Of a DNA stretch of 48,354 bases, positions 8,617 to 20,195 are shown piece by piece (position 1 is the first letter of the stretch; every line of letters starts with the position of its first letter). A program made the position numbers and the translations under genes. Origin of the DNA: Streptomyces sp. NRRL F-6492. Its GTDB lineage: Bacteria > Actinomycetota > Actinomycetes > Streptomycetales > Streptomycetaceae. Where the stretch lies: contig NZ_LGEG01000269.1 of NCBI RefSeq assembly GCF_001280125.1, positions 1 to 48,354 of the forward strand, in the 5' to 3' direction. The notes under the pieces are model-generated. The model was not told where the DNA came from, made no database searches, and saw only the letters and a list, made by a program, of their open reading frames with translations.

Positions 8617-8782
8617 GGGGATGCCTCCTGGAGGACGGGAAGGGGAAGGGGGGGAGTCGTGGCGAACACGCCTGTGGAACGGGCCGCGGGGACGCCGGGA
8701 CACTCGGCCGAACGGGGCCGGTGGGGGTTCCCGCGGGTGGGAGCGGGCCCGGAGGACGGGCCCGCTGCTCCGAACGGGGTAC

Positions 8783-10132
8783 TCACGGGATCGCCGCCAG
8801 ACGTTCGATCGCCGCCATCGGGACCGGCAGCCAGTCCGGCCGGTGCCGGGCCTCGTAGACGACCTCGTACACCGCCTTGTCGGTCTCGTAGGCGCGCAGG
8901 AGCGCCGGGTCCGAGCGGGGGTCGGCGCCCGCCGCCTCCGCGTAGCCGGTGCAGAAGGCGGCCCGGCAGCGGGCCGCCCAGTCGGCGTTCCAGGGGCGGT
9001 GGGTGCGGGCCGCGTAGTCGAAGGAGCGGAGCATCCCGGCGACGTCCCGGACCGTGGGCTGGGGGCTGCGCCGCTCGTCCAGCGGCTTCGCGGGCTCGCC
9101 CTCGAAGTCGATCACCGCCCAGGCCCCGTCGGAGCCCCGCAGCGTCTGTCCGAGGTGCAGGTCGCCGTGGATGCGCTGGACCGCGCCCGCCCCGGCGGCC
9201 CCGCTCGCCGCCGCGAAGACGGCCCGGAGGCCGGGCACGTGCGGCAGCAGCGCGGGCACGGCCTGCGCCGCCGTGTGCAGCCGCCGGTCCATGGCGTCGG
9301 CGAGCAGCTCGGTCTCGGCCTTCCCGAGCCGCCGCGTCGGCAGCGTGTCGGCGAGGGCCAGGTGCACCTCGGCCGTGGCGCGGCCGAGCGCCCGTGCCTC
9401 GGTGGTGAACTCCCGCCCGTCGGCCAGCGCGTCGAGCGCCAGCCGCCAGCCGTCCCGGGAGTCCCGCAGGTACGGCTGGAGCACGCCGAGGGTCGCGGCC
9501 CCCGACTCGAACCAGGCGACCGGCGCGGGCACCCGGGCGCAGCCGGCCCGGCTGAGGGCGAGCGGCAGCTCCAGGTCGGGGTTGGCGCCGGGGCTGACCC
9601 GGCGGAAGATCTTGAGGATGTACGCGTCGCCGTAGACGAGCGAGGAGTTGGACTGCTCGGCGTCGAGCACGCGGGGCGCGAGCGCGGCCGGCAGGGCGGT
9701 GGTGGCGTGGAAGCGCAGCGGGCCGGTCCGGCCCGGGGTGCGCAGCCGCTCGTAGAGGAGCCCGGCGAGCCGCGGGTCGCGCAGCCCTTCGTAGACGGCC
9801 CGTCCGGCGAGCGGCCCCTGCCGGATCCGCCCGATCAGGGCGGGGGCGAGGCGGGGCGGGAGCTGGGTCCGTACGCCCAGGAGCAGTTGGTAGCAGTCGG
9901 AGGGCGAACCGGCCGGGCGGCCGGGTTGTTCGACCCGTACGAGCAGATGGAGGAGGCCGGGCCCCGGGCCGTCCGGCGGCAGCAGCTCGGTGGCCGCGTC
10001 CAGGGTGAATCCGGTGACCCTGCGGCCCTTGCCCGCGAACCAGCGCTGCCGTGGCAGCCATTCGTGGAGCAGGGGGGCGAGGGAGGGCAGGAGGGCGTCC
10101 GGGGCCCGGGTGTTGGATGCGGTCTCCGGCAT
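8783..10132 (-). CDS. pep2: Maltokinase (Pep2/Mak)
   Basis: 449-aa ATP-dependent maltose 1-kinase, which makes the maltose-1-phosphate used by GlgE. The fold is that of aminoglycoside/choline kinases: N-terminal cap domain with [13 protein letters not shown] (the maltokinase signature), catalytic IHGDLHLGQ with Asp324, and the metal-binding IDFEGEP with Asp342. ATG at 10132 is chosen from the domain start, with AAAGGA upstream. In many actinobacteria treS and pep2 are fused or act as a TreS:Pep2 complex; here they are separate genes 234 bp apart, split by a hairpin. Genes before it (glgE, treS) and after it (glgB) complete the pathway. Confidence 0.93.
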   Translation of the reverse strand: MPETASNTRAPDALLPSLAPLLHEWLPRQRWFAGKGRRVTGFTLDAATELLPPDGPGPGLLHLLVRVEQPGRPAGSPSDCYQLLLGVRTQLPPRLAPALIGRIRQGPLAGRAVYEGLRDPRLAGLLYERLRTPGRTGPLRFHATTALPAALAPRVLDAEQSNSSLVYGDAYILKIFRRVSPGANPDLELPLALSRAGCARVPAPVAWFESGAATLGVLQPYLRDSRDGWRLALDALADGREFTTEARALGRATAEVHLALADTLPTRRLGKAETELLADAMDRRLHTAAQAVPALLPHVPGLRAVFAAASGAAGAGAVQRIHGDLHLGQTLRGSDGAWAVIDFEGEPAKPLDERRSPQPTVRDVAGMLRSFDYAARTHRPWNADWAARCRAAFCTGYAEAAGADPRSDPALLRAYETDKAVYEVVYEARHRPDWLPVPMAAIERLAAIP

Positions 10133-10251
10133 GGCATCGCGTCCTTTCCCCGGGGCGCGCAGTTGGCTTTCGTATACGTTCAAATGCGCAGAGTGTCCCG
10201 GATGGCGGCTTGGACTGTCCGGATGTGCGGGACGTGTCGGAAAGGGAAGAT

Positions 10252-10282
10252 CCGTACGGGCCCGGGAAGAAGGCCCGTATGG
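10252..10282 (-). terminator. Hairpin between treS and pep2
   Basis: Inverted repeat CCGTACGGGCC / GGCCCGTATGG (11 bp, one wobble pair) with a 9-nt loop, 84 bp after the treS stop on the minus strand. It could end or attenuate the glgE-treS transcript before pep2. Confidence 0.5.
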
Positions 10283-10366
10283 ACCTGAATCGTGCTGTCG
10301 TTCCCAGTGCCCGTGGCGGGACGGGCGAAACCGCCCCGCCGCGGACATGGCCGAACCCGTGCGGTG

Positions 10367-12057
<1,691 letters not shown>

Positions 12058-12061
<4 letters not shown>

Positions 12062-14055
12062 GAGATGGGTGACCCTCCGGTCTGCGGGGACGGTCGCAGG
12101 GCCAGCACGTGCGCCGGCGTGACGCCCGGTTCCAGGCGCACGTAGTTGGCCCTGCCCCAGTGATAGGTGTCGCCGGTGAGCTCGTCGCGCACCGGAGCGG
12201 TCTCGTGCCAGTCGAGGCCGAGTTCCGGCATGTTCAACGAGACCGTCGCCTCCTGGGTGTGGTGCGGGTCGAGGTTGACGACCACCAGAACGGTGTTCGA
12301 ACCGGAGCGCTTGCTGTACGCGATCACCTGCGGGTTGTCCACGTCGTGGAAGGTCAGGTTCCGCAGCCGGCGCAGCGCCGGGTGACGGCGTCTGATCCGG
12401 TTCAGGGCCGTGATCAGCGGGGTGATCGTGCGCCCCGCGCGCTCCGCCGACTCCCAGTCCCGGGGCCGCAGTTCGTACTTCTCCGAGTCGAGGTACTCCT
12501 CGCTGCCCGCCCGCAGCGGGGTGCCCTCGCACAGCTCGTACCCGGCGTACATGCCCCAGGCGGGCGAGAGCGTCGCCGCGAGCACCGCCCGCGCCTCGAA
12601 CGCGGGCCGGCCGCCCTCCTGGAGGTAGCCCGGCAGGATGTCCGGGGTGTTCACCCAGAGGTTCGGCCGCATCTGCGCGGCCGTGTCGCGGGACAGCTCC
12701 GTGAGGTACTCCGTCAGCTCCTCCTTGGTGTTGCGCCAGGTGAAGTACGTGTACGACTGCTGGAAGCCGATCGCGCCCAGGGTCCGCATCATCGCGGGCC
12801 GGGTGAACGCCTCCGCCAGGAAGATCACGTCCGGATCGGCCCTGTTGACCTCGCCGATCACCCGCTCCCAGAACACCACCGGCTTGGTGTGCGGGTTGTC
12901 GACGCGGAAGATCCGGATCCCGTGGTCCATCCAGTGCCGCAGCACCCGCACGGTCTCCTCGACGATCCCGTCCATGTCCTTGTCGAACGCCACGGGATAG
13001 ATGTCCTGGTACTTCTTCGGCGGGTTCTCCGCGTACGCGATCGAACCGTCCGGGCGGTGGTGGAACCAGTCCGGGTGCTTCTCCACCCACGGGTGGTCCG
13101 GCGAGCACTGGAGCGCGAAGTCGAGCGCGACCTCCAGGCGCAGCTCCCGGGCCCGCGCCACGAAGGCGTCGAAGTCCTCGAAGGTGCCCAGGTCCGGGTG
13201 GAGGGCGTCGTGCCCGCCCTCCGGCGAACCGATCGCCCACGGCACGCCCACGTCGCTCGGCGACGCCGACAGCGAGTTGTTCGGGCCCTTGCGGTGGGTC
13301 TCGCCGATCGGGTGCACCGGCGGCAGGTACAGCACGTCGAAGCCCATCGCCGCCACCGCGGGCAGCCGCTCGGCGGCCGTGCGGAAGTTCCCCGGGACCG
13401 TGCGCCCGTCGACCGTCCGCGCCCCCTCCGAGCGCGGGAAGAACTCGTACCACGAGCCGTACAGGGCCCGCTCGCGCTCCACCTGGAGGGGGAACTTCGG
13501 TGAGGAGGTGAGCAGTTCGCGCAGCGGGTGGCGGTCCAGGACCTCCACCACCCGGGGGGCGAGCGCCGCCGCGAGCCGCACGGCGGCGGGGCGGGAGGGG
13601 TCGCGCAGGGTGTCCGCCGCCGCGAGCACCGCCTCCCGGCCGCCGCCCTTCTTCGGGACGCCCTTCGCGGCCCGCTCGTACAGCTCGGCCCCCTCGGCGA
13701 GGACCAGTTCGGAGTCGATCCCGGCCGGGATCTTGATCTTCGCCGTGTGCCGCCAGGTGGCGACCGGGTCGCTCCAGGCCTCCACGGCGTACGTCCAGGA
13801 GCCCTCGGCGTCCGGGGTGACCTCGGCCCCCCACCGGTCGGTGCCCGGGGCCAGTTCGCGCATCGGGATCCAGGGGCCGGGGCGGCCCGACGGGCCGCGC
13901 AGCACGACATTGGCGGCGACCGCGTCGTGGCCCTCGCGGAAGACGGTCGCCGTCACCTCGAAGGTCTCTCCGGCCACCGCCTTCGCGGGGCGCCGGCCGC
14001 AGTCGACCAGTGGGCGGACGTCCAGTACGGGAATGCGTCCCATGAGCGGATTCAC
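12058..14055 (-). CDS. glgE: Maltosyltransferase GlgE
   Basis: 665-aa GH13_3 alpha-1,4-glucan:maltose-1-phosphate maltosyltransferase, which extends alpha-glucan by maltosyl units. Asp386 in [12 protein letters not shown] is the predicted nucleophile and Glu415 in [10 protein letters not shown] the acid/base; both sit eight residues before the numbers known for S. coelicolor GlgE, fitting a shorter N-terminus. N-terminal [15 protein letters not shown] and the [17 protein letters not shown] loop are typical. GTG at 14055 has an AGGTGA site; an ATG four codons downstream (14043) lacks one. First gene of the minus-strand set; overlaps treS by 4 bp. In Streptomyces this pathway makes developmental alpha-glucan linked to sporulation and trehalose balance. 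Confidence 0.97.
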
Positions 14056-14490
14056 AGCATCACCTGACGGGGTACGGGGGTGCGGGTGGTGGTGCGCTCT
14101 TTCTAGCTCCGCCGACGGCCGGCGGGTCGGGGGCGTGCCCTCTCCCGTCCGCGTTCACCCGGACGGCCGAACCGAGGGGGTGAAAGGGGGTCAGGAACGG
14201 GCGCGTGCCGGGCGTTACCGGAGGAGCCTTCCCATGGTGCACCCTCGGGCAATCCGGCGCTTTGTTAACTACTCGGTCGTAGCAAATCGGGCAAGGGCGG
14301 AAGTCGGACACGCATCCGTCACCACCCCTGTGGCACCAGGAGGTTGCTCCCGTCCGTCCCGTCACGGGGGTGTCCTCACCCGTCGGTTCCCGTTGCTCCG
14401 ATCCGGTCGGGGCTACCATCGGAGCGGCACGCCGGACACACAGCGTGGTGCGTCCGCTCCGGTCCGTACTCGCCTGCGAAGGTGGAACAC
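14056..14490. promoter_or_regulatory. Divergent glgE/glgP promoter region
   Basis: 435-bp non-coding region that must hold promoters for both divergent genes. On the glgP side an 8-bp perfect inverted repeat, GCTCCGAT (14395-14402) and ATCGGAGC (14418-14425), encloses TACCAT (14414-14419), a possible -10, with TTGCTC at 14393-14398 as a weak -35 (15-bp spacing). A second AT-richer patch with TTAACTACTCGGTCGTAG lies at 14268-14286. No convincing open reading frame. Confidence 0.45.
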
Positions 14491-17061
14491 GTGAAGGCAA
14501 TCCGTCGATTCACCGTGCGCCCCGTCCTCCCCGACACCCTTCGACCCCTCGCCGACCTGGCGCGCAACCTGCGCTGGTCCTGGCACGAGCCCACCCGGGC
14601 CCTCTTCGACTCCCTCTCCTCCGACCCGGCCCGGCCGGGCCCCCGGCCCGGCACCGACCCCGTCCGGATCCTCGGCGCCCTCGAAGCCCCCCGGCTCGCC
14701 GCGCTCGCCGCCGACCAGGACTTCCTGGCCCGGCTCCGCGCCGCCGCCGAGGACCTCGACGCCTATCTGAACGCCCCCCGCTGGTACCAGCGGCAGCCCG
14801 ACGGCCTCCCCGCCGCGATCGCCTACTTCTCGCCCGAGTTCGGCGTCGCCGCCGCCCTGCCCCAGTACTCCGGCGGCCTCGGCATCCTCGCCGGCGACCA
14901 CCTCAAGGCCGCCAGCGACCTCGGCGTCCCCCTGATCGGCGTCGGACTGCTCTACCGGCACGGCTACTTCCGCCAGTCCCTCGCCCGGGACGGCTGGCAG
15001 CAGGAGCAGTACCCCGTCCTCGACCCCGGCGAGCTGCCCGTCACCCTGCTCCGCGAGCCCGACGGCACCCCCGCCCGCGTCACCCTCGCCCTGCCCGGCG
15101 GCCGCAGCCTGCACGCCCGGCTCTGGACCGCCCAGGTCGGCCGCGTCCCGCTGCTCATGCTCGACTCCGACGTCGAGGAGAACGCCCCCGGCGAACGCGG
15201 CGTCACCGACCGCCTCTACGGCGGCGGCAGCGAGCACCGCCTCCTCCAGGAGATGCTCCTCGGCATCGGAGGCGTCCGCGCCGTCCGCACGTACACCCGG
15301 CTCACCGGCCACCCCGTGCCCGAGGTCTTCCACACCAACGAGGGCCACGCCGGCTTCCTCGGCCTCGAACGCATCCGTGAACTCCAGGGCGAGGGGCTCG
15401 ACTTCGACAGTGCCCTGGAGACCGTCCGGGCCGGCACCGTCTTCACCACCCACACCCCCGTCCCGGCCGGCATCGACCGCTTCGACCGCACCCTGGTCGC
15501 CCGCCACCTCGGCGAGGACGGCGCCCTGCCCGGCGTCGACACCGGCCGCGTCCTCGCCCTCGGCGACGAGCTCCCCCTCGGCGGCGAACCCGGCGTCTTC
15601 AACATGGCCGCCATGGGCCTGCGCCTCGCCCAGCGCGCCAACGGCGTCTCCACCCTCCACGGCGCCGTCAGCCGCGCCATGTTCGCCGGACTATGGCCGG
15701 GATTCGACCCCGACGAAGTGCCCATCACCTCCATCACCAACGGCGTCCACGCCCCCACCTGGGTCGCCCCCGAGGTCGGCCCCCTCGGCCCCGACGCGAG
15801 CGACCGCGAGCTGTGGGACCTGCGCCGCACCCTGCGCGAACGGCTCGTGACCGACGTGCGGGACCGGCTGCGCGCCTCCTGGCGGCAGCGCGGCGCGGCC
15901 GCCGCCGAACTCGGCTGGACCGACTCCGTCCTCGACCCCGACGTCCTCACCATCGGCTTCGCCCGCCGCGTCCCCTCGTACAAGCGGCTCACCCTGATGC
16001 TGCGGGACAAGGACCGGCTGCGGTCGCTGCTGCTCCACCCCGAGCGGCCCGTGCAGCTCGTCGTCGCCGGCAAGGCCCACCCCGCCGACGACGGCGGCAA
16101 GCGGCTCGTCCAGGAACTCGTCCGCTTCGCCGACGACCCCCGGGTCCGGCACCGGATCGTCTTCCTGCCCGACTACGGCATGGAGATGGCCCGCGGCCTC
16201 TACCCCGGCTGCGACGTCTGGCTCAACAACCCCCTGCGCCCCCTGGAGGCCTGCGGCACCAGCGGCATGAAGGCCGCCCTCAACGGCTGCCTCAACCTCT
16301 CCGTCCTCGACGGCTGGTGGGACGAGTGGTTCGAGCCGGACTTCGGCTGGGCCATCCCCACCGCCGACGGCGCGGCCGCCGCCGACGAGGAGCGCCGCGA
16401 CGACCTGGAGGCCGCCGCCCTCTACGAGCTGATCGAGCGCCGGGTCGCCCCCCGCTTCTACGACCGGGGCGCCGACGGCGTCCCGGCCGGCTGGACGGCG
16501 ATGGTCCGGCGCACCCTCGCCGACCTCGGCCCCAAGGTCCTCGCCGACCGCATGGTCCGCGAGTACGTCGAGCGGCTCTACGCCCCCGCCGCCACCGCCC
16601 GCCGGGCGCTCACCCCGGACCGGGCCGGCGAGCTCGCCGCCTGGAAGGCCCGGGTCCGGGAGGCCTGGCCCAAGGTGACCGTCGACCACGTCGAGGTCGG
16701 CGACGGCCTCGCGGACGACGTGGCCGACGCGGAGCTGGGCGCCACCCCGGTCGTCCGGGTCCGGGTCGCCCTCGGCGCGCTCGGCCCCGACGACGTCGAG
16801 GTCCAGGCCGTCACCGGCCGGGTCGACGCCGACGACACCCTCACCGCGCCCCGCACCGTCACCCTCAAGCCGGCGGGCGGCCCGGACCTGGAGGGCCGCC
16901 TCCCGTACGCGGGCACCCTGGAGCTCGACCGCACCGGCTCCTTCGGCTGCACCGTCCGCGTCCTGCCCGCCCACCCCCTCCTCGCCCACCCGGCCGAGCT
17001 GGGCCTCGCGGCCCTGCCGGAGGAGACGACGGGGGAGGGGGCGGGGGTGCTGCTGCGATAG
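14491..17061 (+). CDS. glgP: Alpha-glucan phosphorylase
   Basis: 856-aa GT35 glycogen/maltodextrin phosphorylase of the actinobacterial type with an N-terminal DUF3417 region (about 1-110). It releases glucose-1-phosphate from alpha-1,4-glucan using pyridoxal phosphate. Seen: SPEFGVAAALPQYSGGLGILAGDHLKAAS split over 120-150 (substrate/glycine loop), HTNEGHAGF, HTPVPAGIDRF, KRLTLMLRD, and the cofactor-lysine segment EACGTSGMKAALNG. GTG at 14491 (VKAIRRFTVRP) has AAGGTGG upstream and matches the family's conserved start. Divergent from glgE, it provides glucan breakdown opposite GlgE synthesis. A hairpin terminator follows. Confidence 0.95.
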   Translation: MKAIRRFTVRPVLPDTLRPLADLARNLRWSWHEPTRALFDSLSSDPARPGPRPGTDPVRILGALEAPRLAALAADQDFLARLRAAAEDLDAYLNAPRWYQRQPDGLPAAIAYFSPEFGVAAALPQYSGGLGILAGDHLKAASDLGVPLIGVGLLYRHGYFRQSLARDGWQQEQYPVLDPGELPVTLLREPDGTPARVTLALPGGRSLHARLWTAQVGRVPLLMLDSDVEENAPGERGVTDRLYGGGSEHRLLQEMLLGIGGVRAVRTYTRLTGHPVPEVFHTNEGHAGFLGLERIRELQGEGLDFDSALETVRAGTVFTTHTPVPAGIDRFDRTLVARHLGEDGALPGVDTGRVLALGDELPLGGEPGVFNMAAMGLRLAQRANGVSTLHGAVSRAMFAGLWPGFDPDEVPITSITNGVHAPTWVAPEVGPLGPDASDRELWDLRRTLRERLVTDVRDRLRASWRQRGAAAAELGWTDSVLDPDVLTIGFARRVPSYKRLTLMLRDKDRLRSLLLHPERPVQLVVAGKAHPADDGGKRLVQELVRFADDPRVRHRIVFLPDYGMEMARGLYPGCDVWLNNPLRPLEACGTSGMKAALNGCLNLSVLDGWWDEWFEPDFGWAIPTADGAAAADEERRDDLEAAALYELIERRVAPRFYDRGADGVPAGWTAMVRRTLADLGPKVLADRMVREYVERLYAPAATARRALTPDRAGELAAWKARVREAWPKVTVDHVEVGDGLADDVADAELGATPVVRVRVALGALGPDDVEVQAVTGRVDADDTLTAPRTVTLKPAGGPDLEGRLPYAGTLELDRTGSFGCTVRVLPAHPLLAHPAELGLAALPEETTGEGAGVLLR

Positions 17062-17080
17062 CGGCCCGTCCGGTCCGTCG

Positions 17081-17108
17081 CGGGGCGCCCTGATCGTGGG
17101 GCGCCCCG
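17081..17108 (+). terminator. Terminator after glgP
   Basis: Perfect 10-bp inverted repeat CGGGGCGCCC / GGGCGCCCCG with an 8-nt loop, 19 bp after the glgP stop. Confidence 0.75.
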
Positions 17109-17228
17109 TGCCACGGTGACGCCCGATCCCCCTGTTTCGCTGGATTCGTACAACCATCCGCACGCTCATGAGTCATCCAAGGCGATGACGCCGTAGGCGT
17201 GCTGGTTTCGTTTCCAGGGGGAACCCAC

Positions 17229-18152
17229 ATGAATCACCGCATATCCCTGCGCGCCCGCGTGCTCCCGGCCGTGGTCGCCGCCGGAGTGCTCGTGCCCGCC
17301 GTGGTGGGCGCGGCGCCCGCCTCCGCCGCCACCGCGCCGCAGGTCAGCTGCACGTCGGGCAAGGCCGGGCTCGCCGCCAAGCTCCAGAAGGACATCACCG
17401 CCGCCCTCGCCACGCGCACCGGCACCGTCGCCGTCGGCCTGCGCGACCGCGCCACGAACACCACCTGCACCCTGCGCGCCACGTCCTCGTACGACTCGGC
17501 CAGCGTCGTGAAGGTGACCGTCCTCGCCGCGCTCCTCTGGGACGCCAAGAAGACCAACCGCTACCTGACCTCGCGCGAGAACACCCTCGCCACCGCCATG
17601 ATCACCAAGTCCGACAACGCGGCCACCACCTCCCTGTGGAACCAGCTCGGCGTCACCAAGGTGAAGGGCTTCCTGACGGCCGCCGGCATGACGCGGACGG
17701 TGCCGGGATCCGGCGGCTACTGGGGGCTCACCCAGATCAACGTCACCGACGAGCAGCGGCTGCTCTCGCTGATCAGCGCCAAGAACTCCGTCCTGAGCGA
17801 CAACTCCCGCGCCTACGTCCTCAAGCTCATGAAGAACGTCGTCAGCTCGCAGAAGTGGGGCACCCCGGCCGGCGCGCCCTCCTCCGTCTCCGTGCACGTC
17901 AAGAACGGCTGGCTGCAGCGCGCCACGCGCGGCTGGCGCGTGCACAGCGTCGGCGCGTTCCAGGGCGGCGGCCACGACTACACCGTCTCGATCCTCACCG
18001 ACGGCAACAGCTCGATGAACTACGGCGTGACCACGATCCAGGCCGTGGCCAAGGTGATCCACCGGGACCTGGTCCCGACCGCGCCCGCCGCGTCCCGCTA
18101 CACGCCGACCGCCGCGCCCCAGGAGGCGCACGTCGCGGTGCCCCGCGGCTGA
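17229..18152 (+). CDS. Secreted class-A-like serine hydrolase
   Basis: 307-aa penicillin-recognising serine hydrolase related to class A beta-lactamases. A Sec signal peptide (RAR, hydrophobic core, then ASA/ATA near residue 34) predicts export. Active-site boxes: Ser92-V-V-Lys95 (SxxK), Ser128-Asp129-Asn130 (SDN) and Lys225-Asn226-Gly227, a KNG in place of the usual KTG. No clear ExxLN omega-loop glutamate is visible, so efficient beta-lactam hydrolysis is doubtful; it may be a cell-wall or esterase-type member. ATG at 17229 follows CAGGGGGA. A small hairpin (ACGCC, GTA, GGCGT at 17188-17200) sits in the leader. Monocistronic, ended by a strong terminator. Confidence 0.85.
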   Translation: MNHRISLRARVLPAVVAAGVLVPAVVGAAPASAATAPQVSCTSGKAGLAAKLQKDITAALATRTGTVAVGLRDRATNTTCTLRATSSYDSASVVKVTVLAALLWDAKKTNRYLTSRENTLATAMITKSDNAATTSLWNQLGVTKVKGFLTAAGMTRTVPGSGGYWGLTQINVTDEQRLLSLISAKNSVLSDNSRAYVLKLMKNVVSSQKWGTPAGAPSSVSVHVKNGWLQRATRGWRVHSVGAFQGGGHDYTVSILTDGNSSMNYGVTTIQAVAKVIHRDLVPTAPAASRYTPTAAPQEAHVAVPRG

Positions 18153-18171
18153 CGGGCCCGGCGGAGACGCG

Positions 18172-18206
18172 CGGACGCCCCGGGGGCAGTGCCCCCGGGG
18201 CGTCCG
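18172..18206. terminator. Strong bidirectional terminator
   Basis: Inverted repeat of 17 bp per arm (CGGACGCCCCGGGGGCA / TGCCCCCGGGGCGTCCG) around a single G, between the convergent hydrolase and metalloprotease genes. Confidence 0.85.
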
Positions 18207-20195
18207 TCACTTCGTTCCGGCCCGTCCCGTGAGGGTTACGGGAAGGTCAGCTTGAAGGCGTTGATGTAGCCGGTGTCGGCCGAGGCCTTGTCCTGGACGC
18301 GGAGCTTCCAGGCGCCGTTGGCGAAGGTTGTAGACCGAGCCGTCGGGGGCGACGAGGTCGACGATCAGGTCGCCCTTGTAGGTGTGGACGATGTCCACGC
18401 CGACGGAGAGGTTGCTGGGCGCGTTGCCGGTGACGCCGGTGACGTTGACCGTCGAGGTGACGGCGGCGCCGTTGTCCGGGACCGCGACGTCGGCGGTGTT
18501 CTCGAAGACCTTGCCACCGGGGTTGCCGCCGCCGGGGCGGGCGCCGACGTTGATGCCGGCCCAGGCGTTCTCGACGGCCGTCACCTCGGGGCTGGTGGCG
18601 CCGTAGAGCGCCTTCGCCACGTCGACCGTGCCCGTGCGGGCGGCCGCGTAGTTGGTGTTCGAGCCGAACTTGGTGGTGAGCGCCTTGAACCAGATCAGCG
18701 CGGCCTTGTCCCGGCCGATGCCCGTGACGGGCAGGCCGTCCGAGGTCGGCGAGTCGTAGTTCACGCCGTTGATCGTCTTGGTGCCGCTGCCCTCGGAGAG
18801 CAGGTAGAACCAGTGGTTCGCCGGGCCCGAGGAGTAGTGGACGTCGATCGAGCCGATGCCCGAGTACCAGGCGTCCTTGGACGAGCCGTCCTTGCTCGGC
18901 TTGTCCATGTAGCGCAGCGGGGTGCCGTTGCCGCGGATGTCGATCTTCTCGCCGACCAGGTAGTCGCCCTGGTCCTGGGCGTTGTTGGCGTAGAACTCGA
19001 CGGCCGCCGCGAAGATGTCCGAGGTGGCCTCGTTGAGGCCGCCGGACTCGCCGCTGTAGACGAGCTTGGCGGTGACCGAGGTCAGGCCGTGCGTCATCTC
19101 GTGCGCGGCCACGTCGATCGAGGTCAGCGGCTTGGTGTTGCCCGCGCCGTCGCCGTACGTCATGCAGAAGCAGGAGTCCTGCCAGAAGGCGTTGACGTAC
19201 GCGTTGCCGTAGTGGACCCGGGAGTACGCGCCGACGCCGTCACCGCGGATGCCGGTGCGGCCGTGCACGTTCTTGTAGTAGTCCCAGGTGAGCGCGGCGC
19301 CGTAGTGCGCGTCGGCGCCCGCGGTCTCCTTGTTGGACGGGTTGCCGTTGCCCCACACGTCGGTGGAGTTGGTGAACAGCGTTCCCGTGCCGGAGCTGCC
19401 GCCGTTGAGGTTGTACGTCTTGTGGCTGCCGCGGCTCGTGTCCGTCAGCGTGTACGAGGGCGCGGTGCCGAGGGTCACCTGGCCGCTGTACTGCGTGTTG
19501 CCGGTGCCCGTCTCGACGGCCTGCCACTCGTAGAGCTTCGCGCCCGTCTTGGCGTCCGTGACGACGTGCAGCTCGTTCGGGGTGCCGTCGTGCTGGAGGC
19601 CGCCGACGACGGTCTCGTACGCGAGGACCGGGGAGCCCTCGGCGAGCCAGACGACCTTGCGGGGGGCGCGGCTGGCGGCGGTCTTCTCGGAGCCGTCCGC
19701 CCGCGCGAGGCCGACGGCCTGCTTCTCGGCGGCCGCCGGGGCGACCTCGGCGGTCGTGTCGACGTTCTTCAGCTCCGCGCGGACCGCCTTGGTGACGCTC
19801 TGCCGGGCGCCGGCCTTCGACTCCTCGACGACCAGGTCGCCGCCGAGCACGGGCAGGCCCGCGTAGGTCCGCTCGTAGCGGGTGTGGGTCGTGCCGTCGC
19901 GGTCCTGGACGACGTCGCGGACGACCAGCTTCTCCTGGGCGCCGAGGCCGAGGGACTTGGCCGTGGCGGCCTTGTCGGCGTCGGCCGCCTTGATGAGCGC
20001 GGTGCGCTCGGCGGGGGTGAGGTCGGCCGGGAGCTTGCCCGGATTCGCCGACGTGCCCTGCTGCGCCTTGGGGGCGACGCTGAACGGGGTGTCCGCCGCG
20101 GTGGCGGCGCCCGTCTGGACGCTCACGGCGAGCATGGCGGCGGCGGCTATCAGGGCGCCGGTCGCGGTGGCGCGACGGCTGGGCGTGGATCTCAC
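18207..20195 (-). CDS. M4 neutral metalloprotease, frameshifted P-domain
   Basis: Secreted thermolysin-family (M4) zinc protease, 662 aa as it reads. A signal peptide (AAAAMLAVSVQTGAATAA) is followed by an FTP/PepSY propeptide (about 55-225), then the peptidase with HEMTH at 365-369, third zinc ligand Glu389 (GGLNEATSD) and catalytic His453 (VHYSSGPANHW). GTG 20195 has AAAGGAG five bases upstream. The C-terminal proprotein-convertase P-domain starts at about 563 but breaks after VYN (621-623): the next bases encode FANGAWKLRVQD...GYINAFKLTFP and a TAA stop (18236-18238) only in the +1 frame. The middle of the P-domain (roughly 25-30 residues expected) is missing. The current frame reads a 39-residue non-native tail into the terminator hairpin. 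The protease itself looks intact. Confidence 0.88.
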   Translation of the reverse strand: MRSTPSRRATATGALIAAAAMLAVSVQTGAATAADTPFSVAPKAQQGTSANPGKLPADLTPAERTALIKAADADKAATAKSLGLGAQEKLVVRDVVQDRDGTTHTRYERTYAGLPVLGGDLVVEESKAGARQSVTKAVRAELKNVDTTAEVAPAAAEKQAVGLARADGSEKTAASRAPRKVVWLAEGSPVLAYETVVGGLQHDGTPNELHVVTDAKTGAKLYEWQAVETGTGNTQYSGQVTLGTAPSYTLTDTSRGSHKTYNLNGGSSGTGTLFTNSTDVWGNGNPSNKETAGADAHYGAALTWDYYKNVHGRTGIRGDGVGAYSRVHYGNAYVNAFWQDSCFCMTYGDGAGNTKPLTSIDVAAHEMTHGLTSVTAKLVYSGESGGLNEATSDIFAAAVEFYANNAQDQGDYLVGEKIDIRGNGTPLRYMDKPSKDGSSKDAWYSGIGSIDVHYSSGPANHWFYLLSEGSGTKTINGVNYDSPTSDGLPVTGIGRDKAALIWFKALTTKFGSNTNYAAARTGTVDVAKALYGATSPEVTAVENAWAGINVGARPGGGNPGGKVFENTADVAVPDNGAAVTSTVNVTGVTGNAPSNLSVGVDIVHTYKGDLIVDLVAPDGSVYNLRQRRLEAPRPGQGLGRHRLHQRLQADLPVTLTGRAGTK

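Noticed and set aside
17229..18152. Active beta-lactamase resistance gene
   Set aside because: SxxK and SDN are present, but KTG is KNG and no clear omega-loop glutamate is seen, so antibiotic hydrolysis is not supported.
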